DNA of 19,151 bases. Origin: Alphaproteobacteria bacterium. Lineage in GTDB: Bacteria; Pseudomonadota; Alphaproteobacteria; CAAGCB01; CAG-977. The first letter of the stretch is position 1. Every line of letters starts with the position of its first letter. The notes beneath the pieces are model-generated. The model searched no databases, was not told the DNA's origin, and saw nothing but the letters and a program-made list of their open reading frames with translations. Both the position numbers and the translations under genes were made by a program. Positions 8,235 through 14,760 of the stretch are shown here, piece after piece. The DNA lies in assembly GCA_021639925.1 (NCBI GenBank), contig JAJXEL010000027.1:1-19151 (forward strand), written 5' to 3'.

Positions 8235-8270
8235 GGAAAGCCCTCTGGCAACAGAGGGCTTTCCTTTTTA
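8235..8270 (+). terminator. Rho-independent terminator after the 265-aa gene
   Basis: Perfect 12-bp stem (GGAAAGCCCTCT at 8235-8246 and its complement at 8253-8264), 6-nt loop GGCAAC, then TTTTTA. It starts 5 bp after the stop codon. The T tract overlaps the stop of the convergent small HTH gene. Confidence 0.92.
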
Positions 8271-8492
8271 TATCAAGATGATCCGGACCCGTTTATTGTA
8301 AAAACAGGCCAGACGAAAAATTACGTGAATACTGGGAATTTTTCCGATCTCTAACTGCATCAGTTCTGATTGTGACAGATGACAGGCTTCGGACAATTCT
8401 TCAATCGTACTGAAACCATGTTTCAGACGTTCCATTCTGAACGTTTCCGCTAAATGATATTTAAAATCTACAGGCGTGTGTTGTCTTGACAT
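8268..8492 (-). CDS. Small XRE/Cro-like helix-turn-helix protein
   Basis: 74 aa. An HTH_3-type domain fills nearly the whole protein: FRMERLKHGFSTIEELSEA gives helices 1-2, and HLSQSELMQLEIGKI gives the recognition helix and the following turn. A last helix (VIFRLACFYNKRVRIIL) is typical of Cro/C1 folds. It probably binds DNA as a dimer; its target is unknown. A textbook ribosome site (AAGGAG, 8 nt before the ATG at 8492) supports translation. There is no toxin or phage gene beside it, so it is not obviously an antitoxin. Upstream on its own strand lies only the repeat mosaic (8520-9330), so its promoter must lie within or next to those repeats. It converges on the gene ending at 8229. Confidence 0.8.
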   Translation of the reverse strand: MSRQHTPVDFKYHLAETFRMERLKHGFSTIEELSEACHLSQSELMQLEIGKIPSIHVIFRLACFYNKRVRIILI

Positions 8493-8529
8493 TCTTGTAA
8501 CTCCTTTTCGTTTGCTGAAAAAACAAACT

Positions 8530-8700
8530 CACGGCCAGCGGCCGAGGCCCAACGCCCTCCCGGCGCAGCCGGCGGCTGAGGCATAACGTCCTCCGGACAG
8601 GGCACTGCCCGTGCGGGAGAAACGCCCTCCCGGCGGGGCTACTACCCGTAGGGGGCACTCCCCCAACGTCCCCCGGACAGGAGGCAGGCAACACGGGTAT
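8530..8700. repeat. Left arm of the GC-rich mosaic repeat region
   Basis: Four quasi-tandem copies of AACGYCCYCC start at 8551, 8585, 8621 and 8665, 34-44 bp apart. Two of them are the longer form AACGCCCTCCCGGC (8551-8564 and 8621-8634). Also present are CTACTACCCGTAGGG (8639-8653) and GC palindromes such as GGCCAGCGGCC. All are in the opposite orientation to the same motifs in the right arm (8945-9325). No credible reading frame crosses it; the frames that exist give Arg/Pro/Gly-rich low-complexity peptides. Confidence 0.85.
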
Positions 8701-8709
8701 CGACCGTGA

Positions 8710-8943
8710 TTTTGTTCCAAAAAAATAAACTCACCTTAAGGAGTAGTCCTTAAGGTGAGGGAGTTAGCAACTGTTGAGAATACCAGTCCGGATTATTCGA
8801 CGCATACGCGCTTATCTCTCCGGCTCCCTCATAAAAGGGCGGATTATTTATTCTCAAAGGAGCTGCTACACTCCGCAACCGGCCTACCGGCTGCAGGAGC
8901 GATAATAGATTAAGTTGGTTGACGGGTAAAGATATTTGTACTA
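8710..8943. other. Central, structure-rich non-repetitive segment between the two repeat arms
   Basis: About 230 bp with a base composition different from the GC-rich arms. It contains a perfect 13-bp hairpin (8730-8759), an inverted pair TTGAGAATA (8774-8782) and TATTCTCAA (8849-8857) enclosing about 65 bp, a smaller CCGG-CCTA-CCGG inverted motif near 8880-8890, and a direct repeat of GGATTATT (8790 and 8841). An A-rich stretch running into AAACTCAC begins the left arm (around 8517-8532) and recurs just before the hairpin (8720-8735). The open frame on the minus strand (8750-8983) has no start with a ribosome site and no recognisable domain. It could be a structured RNA or the core of a non-autonomous mobile element. 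I cannot name it. Confidence 0.5.
8730..8759. repeat. Perfect 13-bp inverted repeat (hairpin)
   Basis: CTCACCTTAAGGA (8730-8742) pairs fully with 8747-8759 around a 4-nt loop GTAG. It is preceded on the plus strand by a run of A, so on the minus strand the stem is followed by T-rich sequence (TTTATTTTTTT). It could therefore act as a terminator for minus-strand transcription coming from the oxidoreductase gene at 9310-11895. Confidence 0.85.
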
Positions 8944-8944
8944 G

Positions 8945-9325
8945 CCGTACGGGCATTAGTTTTTTTATTCTTGCTACCGGCACGATCTAATCCCCCGCCG
9001 GGAGGGCGTTGTGCCTGTGGCGCCGCCACCCCCTACGGGTAGTAGCCCTCGCACGGGGTACTGCCGTACGGGCATTTGTTTTTTATTTTCTTGCCACTGG
9101 CACGACCTGATGTTTTCCCCCTACGGGCAGTAGTGGCGCCGCCACCCCCTACGGGTAGTAGGAGGACGTCGTGCCTGTGGCGCTGCCACCCCTGCCGGGA
9201 GGGCGTTATCCCCCTACGGCTGCTAGCCGCAGGGGCATCAGTTTTTGATTTCTGCCACCGACATGACCTGATGTTTTCCCCGCACGGGTAGTATCCCGCC
9301 GGGAGGGCGTTATCCCCGTACGGGG
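8945..9325. repeat. Right arm of the mosaic repeat region, three degenerate composite copies
   Basis: Composite units begin with CCGTACGGGCAT at 8945 and 9064 and CCGCAGGGGCAT at 9227 (119 and 163 bp apart), each followed by a T-rich run and a TTGCCACYGGCACGACCTGAT-type block. The blocks at 9091-9120 and 9252-9281 match at about 26 of 30 positions. GCCGGGAGGGCGTT occurs at 8997, 9194 and 9298, with a fourth shorter core (GGAGGACGTC) at 9161. CCCTACGGGTAGTAG occurs at 9031 and 9147. Modules recur in shuffled order, hence mosaic. The last 16 bp overlap the 3' end of the oxidoreductase gene. Confidence 0.88.
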
Positions 9326-11895
9326 AGTACCGTTTTTTTCGGTTTTTTATAAAATGTTTCCTGTAACGGTAAAGACGCCCTGAATTTGCCGTCAAGACGA
9401 TAATAAGCATGCCAGCAGGCCGGCGCCGTCGGAATCGCCGCCAATTCGCCGCAGCCCTTCGCACCGAAAGCCATATCGTTTTTTACTTTGGATTCACACA
9501 GGATCACCTGCATTTCCGGCGCGTCCGTCGAACGCATCAGCCCCAAAGTCCCCAGCTTTTCTTTCGGATAGCCGTTTTCCGTACGAAAATCTTCGGTTAA
9601 AGCAAAGCCCAGCCCCATAACGATGCCGCCTTCGATCTGTCCTTCGACGGCCTGAATGTTGACCGGCGTGCCGACGTCATACGCGGCGACGACTTTTTTA
9701 ACTTTTCCGGTTTCGTCCAAAATAACGACCTGTACGCCGTATCCGTAGGTCACATGGCTGACGGGATTTTTTTTGTCAGATCCCAAAGCGTCCGTCGGCG
9801 GCGCATATTCCGCGAAAAATTCGCGTCCTTCCAAATCGGCCAAGGTTTTGCCGCCGTCCAATTCGGCTTTTAACAACACCGCGGCCTGTCTGGTTGCTTC
9901 GCCCGTCAAAACCGTTTGGCGCGACGCCGTTGTCGTTCCGGCGTTCGGCGTGCGTTTCGTATCGGGCGATTCATGAACAATAACCGCGGGGTTCAGGCCC
10001 GTTTGCGCGCAGACGACCGTCGCGCACATTGTCGCCAGCCCCTGCCCGATGCACGCGGCGGAAGTACGGACATGCACTTTGCCGCCTTCAACCGACAACA
10101 GGCACCGTCCGACGTCGTTCAACCCCATGCCCACGCCGGAATTTTTAAACCCGCACGCAATCCCCGCATAAGGCGAAGACTCATAAACGTCCTTAACAGC
10201 CTCCAGACATTCGGCCAGCGTCACGCTTTGATCGGCAATCTGCCCGTTCGGCAATTCCTGTCCCGGCCGGATCGCGTTTCTGTAACGGATTTCCCATGGC
10301 GAAATCCCGGCCATTTCCGCCAGCAGATTCAAATTGTTTTCCATGGCAAAGCAGCTTTGCGTCACGCCGAAACCGCGGAAAGCCCCGGCGACGACGTTAT
10401 TGGTATAAACCGCCGTTCCTTCGATATCGACGTTATGATAATTATACGGTCCCGCCGCATGGGTGCAGGTACGGTGCAAAACCGGCGCCCCCAAAGACGC
10501 ATAAGCCCCCGTATCAGTAAAGACTTTTCCTTTCAGCGCGGTCAGAATACCGTTTTCGTCGCAGGCCGTCGTAATTTCCAGTTCCATCGGGTGGCGTTTG
10601 GGGTGATAGTCCAGGCTTTCCTGACGGGAAAACTTAATTTTAACCGGCTTTTTCGTATACCAGGCCATCAAAGCGGCGTGATGCTGCACGCTCATATCCT
10701 CTTTGCCGCCGAAACCGCCGCCGACCAGCTGGGAATGAACATGCACCTTTTCCGGATCCAGTTTCAGCATCGCGGCAATTTCGCGCCGGTCGTCATAAAC
10801 GGACTGCGACCCCGTGTAAACCAACAGGCCGTCGTCGCCTTCGGGCAGCGCGACGGCACATTCCGGTTCCATAAAAGCATGATCCTGCAGCGGCGTGGAA
10901 TATTTGCGCGTTACGACATATTTTGAATTTTTAATTGCCTCATCAGCATTGCCGCGTTTTAATTCGGCCCGCGACATGACGTTGCCGTTTTCATGCAGTT
11001 TCGGCGCGTCCGGCGCCAAAGCGGCTTCTATAGTCGTTACGGCGGGCAGTTCTTCGAAATCGACTTCGACCAGGCCGACGACTTCGTCCAGCGCTTCTTT
11101 TCTGGTTACGGCCACCAAAGCGACCGCATCGCCGACATAACGGGTAATGCCGCCTTCGGCAATCATGACGTCCCAATCCGTAAAGATATGACCGTGCTTG
11201 TTAAACGGCACGTCCTTTGCGGTTAAAACGCGGACACAATCCGGGTGGGCGACGGCCTTTGAAACGTCGATTTTTTTGACCAGCGCACGGGGATATTTGG
11301 AACGCACGGCCTTGGCATACAGCATGCCGGGAAAAGACAAATCGTCGGCGTAAATGCCCGTTCCGTTGACCTTTTCCGCCGCGTCCAGACGTTTAAACCG
11401 CGCCGACATGCCCAAGGTATCGGGATCGGCCGGAACCGGTTTGTTTTCACGGAAAAATTCAGCGGCCATCAAAATGGCCTCTTCGATTTTTTTATACCCC
11501 GTACAACGGCAGATGTTGCCGCGGATCGCCTTTTTCACGTCTTCGGGCGAAGGATCCGGATTGGCGTCAATCAACGCCTTGGCGCACATGACCATGCCCG
11601 GAATGCAAAAACCGCACTGCACCGCGCCCGCTTCGCCGAAGCAGTGTTCGAACACTTCCTTTTCACGCGGCGTCAACCCTTCGACGGTAATGATCTTTTT
11701 TCCTTCAAATTTGGATACCTTCTGCACGCAGGCTTTAACGGCTTTGCCGTCGACAACGATCGTGCAGGTGCCGCAGACGCCCTGCGAACAGCCGTCCTTC
11801 GCCGCCGTTAAACGCAGATCGTCCCGCAATAAAGAAAGCAGCGTTTTATCTTCTTCCACAGTAACGGTTTTCCCGTTGACGTCCAATGTAAACAA
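9310..11895 (-). CDS. [2Fe-2S]/molybdopterin hydroxylase, selenium-dependent xanthine dehydrogenase-like
   Basis: 861 aa. It hydroxylates a purine or aldehyde using a molybdopterin cofactor. The N-terminal half-domain (1-150) holds two [2Fe-2S] clusters: plant-ferredoxin type Cys36, Cys41, Cys44, Cys56, and Cys94, Cys97, Cys129, Cys131. From about 165 comes the Mo-binding module with GGGFGGKE (392-399), GAFRGFG (504-510; Arg507 is the usual substrate Arg) and the catalytic Glu817 in GAKGCGE. Fusion without an FAD domain, the length, and remembered similarity of the first 300 residues fit the Se-dependent XDH family; the D. gigas-type aldehyde oxidoreductase is the alternative. Start: TTG at 11895 with AAAGGG upstream; no in-frame ATG is better placed. 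The final codons (VLPVRG) and stop come from the repeat mosaic. Confidence 0.88.
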   Translation of the reverse strand: MFTLDVNGKTVTVEEDKTLLSLLRDDLRLTAAKDGCSQGVCGTCTIVVDGKAVKACVQKVSKFEGKKIITVEGLTPREKEVFEHCFGEAGAVQCGFCIPGMVMCAKALIDANPDPSPEDVKKAIRGNICRCTGYKKIEEAILMAAEFFRENKPVPADPDTLGMSARFKRLDAAEKVNGTGIYADDLSFPGMLYAKAVRSKYPRALVKKIDVSKAVAHPDCVRVLTAKDVPFNKHGHIFTDWDVMIAEGGITRYVGDAVALVAVTRKEALDEVVGLVEVDFEELPAVTTIEAALAPDAPKLHENGNVMSRAELKRGNADEAIKNSKYVVTRKYSTPLQDHAFMEPECAVALPEGDDGLLVYTGSQSVYDDRREIAAMLKLDPEKVHVHSQLVGGGFGGKEDMSVQHHAALMAWYTKKPVKIKFSRQESLDYHPKRHPMELEITTACDENGILTALKGKVFTDTGAYASLGAPVLHRTCTHAAGPYNYHNVDIEGTAVYTNNVVAGAFRGFGVTQSCFAMENNLNLLAEMAGISPWEIRYRNAIRPGQELPNGQIADQSVTLAECLEAVKDVYESSPYAGIACGFKNSGVGMGLNDVGRCLLSVEGGKVHVRTSAACIGQGLATMCATVVCAQTGLNPAVIVHESPDTKRTPNAGTTTASRQTVLTGEATRQAAVLLKAELDGGKTLADLEGREFFAEYAPPTDALGSDKKNPVSHVTYGYGVQVVILDETGKVKKVVAAYDVGTPVNIQAVEGQIEGGIVMGLGFALTEDFRTENGYPKEKLGTLGLMRSTDAPEMQVILCESKVKNDMAFGAKGCGELAAIPTAPACWHAYYRLDGKFRASLPLQETFYKKPKKTVLPVRG
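9314..9325. repeat. Perfect 12-bp palindrome at the oxidoreductase 3' end
   Basis: CCCCGTACGGGG, the outermost unit of the mosaic. It lies inside the coding sequence and encodes the terminal residues just before the stop at 9310-9312. Confidence 0.85.
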
Positions 11896-11936
11896 AGAAC
11901 TACCCTTTCGTCATAAAAAATGGTTTTTTTCAGTTT

Positions 11937-11942
11937 ATTATA
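11937..11942 (-). promoter_or_regulatory. Likely -10 element of the oxidoreductase gene
   Basis: A perfect TATAAT on the minus strand, about 42 nt before the TTG start and downstream of the hydG terminator. No convincing -35 was found at 16-18 bp, so an activator may be needed, or the match may be chance in an AT-rich spacer. Confidence 0.35.
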
Positions 11943-11973
11943 AGGCGGCAAATTATGCCATTATATTTTGAAT

Positions 11974-12007
11974 AAAAAAGCGCTCTGCCGTTTTCCCGGC
12001 AGAGCGC
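11974..12007 (-). terminator. Rho-independent terminator after hydG
   Basis: An 11-bp GC-rich stem (GCGCTCTGCCG at 11980-11990 against 11997-12007), 6-nt loop, followed on the minus strand by a run of T. It starts 13 bp past the hydG stop and separates hydG from the oxidoreductase gene. Confidence 0.92.
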
Positions 12008-12020
12008 GCGTCGTTGTAAA

Positions 12021-13430
12021 TCAGAACCTGAAATCACGTTCGCCCCGCGCAATGTGTTCCAAATGGTCTTGGCAGACCGCGCGGACTTTGGGATTCGTAA
12101 TATTGCCCAATTCACGTTGAATCAGTTCGTCCCCGACTTTTTTGGTTTCGGGGGAAGCGTAATCTTCCAAATATTCTTTTAACGTCATCAAAGCGTTCGG
12201 GTGGCAGCAGTTCAAGATCTGCTTTGACTTGCATAAATCCATGAACCTGTCGCCCGTGCGCCCCGCACGATAGCACGCCGTGCAGAAACTGGGGATATAG
12301 TTCATATCCATCAGCCATTTAATCACTTCGTCCAGCGTGCGGGTATCGGCGCGGTCAAACTGCGCCGTTTCCGTTTCGCGCACGACGTACCCGCCGACCG
12401 AAGTCGAAGACGCTCCGCTGATCTGGGAAATCCCCAGATGCAAAGCGCGTTCGCGCATACGCTGGCTTTCGCGCGTGGAAATAATCATGCCTGTATAAGG
12501 CGTCGATACGCGGATACAGGCGATAATTTTGGCAAAAATATCGTCCGGCAGAGCGTTTTTAAACGAATTGGGATCAATATCGTCCGCCGGACAAATACGC
12601 GGCACGGAAATCGTGTGCGGACCGACGCCGTGCACGGCCTCCAGATGTTCGGCGTGCATCAGCAGTCCCGCGAATTCATACGCATAGTTTTCCAACCCGT
12701 ACAAAACGCCCAAGCCCACGTCGTCTATGCCGCCTTCCATCGCGCGGTCCATCGCTTCGGTATGATAGGCGTAATTGTGCTTCGGTCCCGTCGGGTGCAG
12801 CTTTTCATAAGATTCCCTGTTATACGTTTCCTGAAACAGAATATAAGTGCCGATGCCGGCGTCCTTTAACTTGCGGTAATTTTCAACCGTCGTCGCGGCA
12901 ATGTTGACGTTGACGCGCCGGATCGCGCCGTTTTTGTGTTTGATCGAATAAATCGTCCGAATGCTTTCCAGAATATATTCGATCGGGTTGTTGACAGGGT
13001 CTTCGCCGGCTTCCAGCGCCAGACGCTTATGCCCCATGTCCTGCAGAGCGATCACTTCGGCTTTGATTTGTTCCTGCGTTAATTTTTTACGCGGAATATG
13101 TTTGTTTTTAACGTGATACGGGCAGTAAACGCACCCGTTGACGCAGTAATTCGACAAATACAGCGGCGCGAACAAAACAATGCGGTTGCCGTAAAAATCT
13201 TTTTTCAGCTGCTCGGCCAGTTTGAAAATCCGTTCGTTTCTGTCGGGCAGATCGCACGCCAGCAAAACGGACGCTTCGCGGTGGTCCAGCCCTTTCCATA
13301 ATTTCGCCTTTTCAATAATCCGGTCGATCAGCTCTGCGTTATGTTTGTTTTTTTCCGCGTAAGCCAGCGTTTCCATAATTTCGTCATGGCTGATAAATTC
13401 TTCGGCCTTCAAAGACTTCGGATCATACAT
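12021..13430 (-). CDS. hydG: [FeFe]-hydrogenase maturation radical-SAM tyrosine lyase HydG
   Basis: 469 aa, the normal length. HydG splits tyrosine to p-cresol, CO and cyanide and builds the Fe(CO)2(CN) precursor of the hydrogenase H-cluster; cytoplasmic. The radical-SAM cluster motif CX3CX2C is Cys96, Cys100, Cys103 (YCVNGCVYCPYH). The C-terminal motif CX2CX22C that holds the second, Fe-carrying cluster is Cys383, Cys386, Cys409. This second motif separates HydG from the related ThiH. The TIM-barrel core lies between, and the thiamine-synthase-type C-terminal domain is complete. ATG at 13430 with AAGGAG 9 nt upstream. The TM1266-type gene ends 45 bp upstream on the same strand; a terminator follows. 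HydE, HydF and the hydrogenase itself are not in the window. Confidence 0.96.
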   Translation of the reverse strand: MYDPKSLKAEEFISHDEIMETLAYAEKNKHNAELIDRIIEKAKLWKGLDHREASVLLACDLPDRNERIFKLAEQLKKDFYGNRIVLFAPLYLSNYCVNGCVYCPYHVKNKHIPRKKLTQEQIKAEVIALQDMGHKRLALEAGEDPVNNPIEYILESIRTIYSIKHKNGAIRRVNVNIAATTVENYRKLKDAGIGTYILFQETYNRESYEKLHPTGPKHNYAYHTEAMDRAMEGGIDDVGLGVLYGLENYAYEFAGLLMHAEHLEAVHGVGPHTISVPRICPADDIDPNSFKNALPDDIFAKIIACIRVSTPYTGMIISTRESQRMRERALHLGISQISGASSTSVGGYVVRETETAQFDRADTRTLDEVIKWLMDMNYIPSFCTACYRAGRTGDRFMDLCKSKQILNCCHPNALMTLKEYLEDYASPETKKVGDELIQRELGNITNPKVRAVCQDHLEHIARGERDFRF

Positions 13431-13475
13431 TTTTTCATCTCCTTTTGGGTCAGGACGAACCTTGCCCGTCAGCGG

Positions 13476-13718
13476 TTACTTTGAATAAACGGTTTTTGTC
13501 GATATGCCGTCCAGCTGTCCCAGCTTGCCCGACAGGGCGCTGATAATATCCTGCGGCGCGTCCAGCGCTACGCTGATAATGCTGATTTCCCGTTTATGAT
13601 ACGGAATCCCCATTCGCCCGATAATATACGCGCTGTATTCGTGCAGCAGCGTATTCAACGGCATTACGGAATCCGGATTTTCGACAACGATGCCGATTAA
13701 AGCAACTCTTGTATCCAT
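13476..13718 (-). CDS. TM1266-type putative iron-only hydrogenase system regulator
   Basis: 80 aa. The sequence matches the small ACT-like TM1266 family that accompanies [FeFe]-hydrogenase maturation genes: MDTRVALIGIVVENP, then LLHEYSAYIIGRMGIPYHKREISIISVAL, then LSGKLGQLDGISTKTVYSK. The pattern is a ferredoxin-like beta-alpha-beta fold similar to NikR's C-terminal half. Members are thought to sense or regulate, but no ligand or DNA-binding segment is evident and the role is unproven. AAAAGGAAA lies upstream of the ATG at 13718. It is likely co-transcribed with hydG, from a promoter near 13773-13801. Confidence 0.9.
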   Translation of the reverse strand: MDTRVALIGIVVENPDSVMPLNTLLHEYSAYIIGRMGIPYHKREISIISVALDAPQDIISALSGKLGQLDGISTKTVYSK

Positions 13719-13772
13719 TACATTTCCTTTTCTTATGCCGCAGGAAAACCTTTGGCGTCAGAACACGTAAAC

Positions 13773-13801
13773 AATATAAAATCTTTATTTAAAACTGCAA
13801 A
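13773..13801 (-). promoter_or_regulatory. Possible promoter of the TM1266-hydG operon
   Basis: On the minus strand, TTTGCA (13801-13796) and TATATT (13778-13773) are 17 bp apart, matching 4 and 5 of the sigma-70 consensus bases. The hexamers lie 55-83 nt before the start codon. No clean FNR-type TTGAT-N4-ATCAA box is seen in the 13719-13879 divergent spacer. The plus-strand gene has only an extended TATATTATA (13852-13860) as a candidate -10. Confidence 0.35.
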
Positions 13802-13879
13802 TTCTTTTTCAATCATCTTGAACTATCATTTCAGGCAGGGTAGAACTGTCGTATATTATAAACAGTTTTTGGAAAGAAA

Positions 13880-14749
13880 ATGTCTTTGAAAAAAATCTTT
13901 TGTTTTTCCGTTGCTTTGGCGTGCGGCAGCTTTGGCGCGCAGGCGGAAGAAAACGCAGCGCAGCCCGCTACGCTGAAGGCTGATTTCCGCCGCGTCGGGC
14001 TGGAATTGTCATCAACAAACGTTACTCATTCCAGAGAATACCAAAACTCCCCCGTTACACAGTTAAGCACGGACAGCCAGACCGTCGTCAAAGGCGTATT
14101 TGATTTTCTGCTGGAATACAACCGCGACAATCTGCGCTGGAACAATACGGTTTATGCCGAATACGGCGAAACAAAAGTCAAACCCGTTGACGAACCGGCG
14201 GAAACAAACGAAACGGCGGATAAAATTGTTTTTTCTTCGGATTACGCGCACAAAATGTTTAAATTTAAAACGATTGACTTCGGGCCGATGGCCGTTGCCG
14301 AATACCAAACGGAATTTACGGCAAACGACGACGCGCCCAGAACAAAAGTGCTGCGGGCCAAAGGCGGGCTGAAACTGTTCAACGGCACCGTTATCAAAGA
14401 CCTGTATATCGCGGGGGTCGCCGAATACGACATGACGTACAGCAACGAACATGTCAGCAAATCGGCCGGAGAAATCGGCTGGCGGATCGAAGACAAACCC
14501 CGCGACGGCGTTCTGTTTTCCACCGACGGATATTACAGACGATACTTTTCGTTCAGCCGCTATGTCGGTACGGATCTGAAATACGATCTGAATCTGACCG
14601 CGCGCATGGACGTAAACGTTTCCGATACGTTGACGTTCGGTCCTTATTTATCATACCGTTACGCCCGTTCGCGCGAAGCCGATGTCGCCGGATCAAACTT
14701 TACAATCGGCGTTTCCTTTGCTTACAAGGATTTGTTTAACCTCAAGTAA
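13880..14749 (+). CDS. Probable outer-membrane beta-barrel protein, DUF3078-like
   Basis: 289 aa with a clear signal peptide (MSLKKIF, hydrophobic core 8-16, AQA before Glu23). The mature part alternates hydrophobic and polar residues with many aromatics, the pattern of amphipathic beta strands: VVKGVFDFLLEYNRDNLRWNN, VYAEYGETKV, MAVAEYQTEFTAN, LYIAGVAEYDMTYS, LTFGPYLSYRYARS and the final FTIGVSFAYKDLF. The motif NLRWNNTVYAEYGETK recalls DUF3078 outer-membrane proteins, but I cannot confirm the family. It ends Leu-Lys, not the C-terminal Phe of classical porins. GGAAAG precedes the ATG. mscL begins 11 bp downstream of the stop, and the two are probably one transcript. Function unknown. Confidence 0.75.
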   Translation: MSLKKIFCFSVALACGSFGAQAEENAAQPATLKADFRRVGLELSSTNVTHSREYQNSPVTQLSTDSQTVVKGVFDFLLEYNRDNLRWNNTVYAEYGETKVKPVDEPAETNETADKIVFSSDYAHKMFKFKTIDFGPMAVAEYQTEFTANDDAPRTKVLRAKGGLKLFNGTVIKDLYIAGVAEYDMTYSNEHVSKSAGEIGWRIEDKPRDGVLFSTDGYYRRYFSFSRYVGTDLKYDLNLTARMDVNVSDTLTFGPYLSYRYARSREADVAGSNFTIGVSFAYKDLFNLK

Positions 14750-14760
14750 GGATTTTGTTC

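Noticed and set aside
8530..9325. CRISPR array or integron attC cassette array
   Set aside because: Spacing is irregular, repeats are degenerate and in both orientations, and there are no unique spacers of constant length, cas genes or integrase.
8461..9464. Open frames of 60-143 aa across the repeat region
   Set aside because: They follow the repeats, are Arg/Gly/Pro-rich in several frames at once, and lack ribosome sites. The 8750-8983 minus frame is the least poor but still unsupported.
9916..10926. 336-aa open frame on the plus strand
   Set aside because: Entirely antisense to the oxidoreductase gene, with Arg/His-rich composition and no domain or ribosome site; a shadow of biased codon use.
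9310..11895. In-frame selenocysteine in the xanthine dehydrogenase-like protein
   Set aside because: No internal TGA is present; in this family selenium is a labile ligand, not selenocysteine.
12021..13430. Alternative identity as ThiH (thiamine tyrosine lyase)
   Set aside because: The C-terminal CX2CX22C motif and the adjacent TM1266-type gene identify HydG.
13719..13879. Riboswitch or FNR box in the divergent spacer
   Set aside because: Only weak promoter-like hexamers seen; no convincing FNR dyad or known riboswitch consensus.
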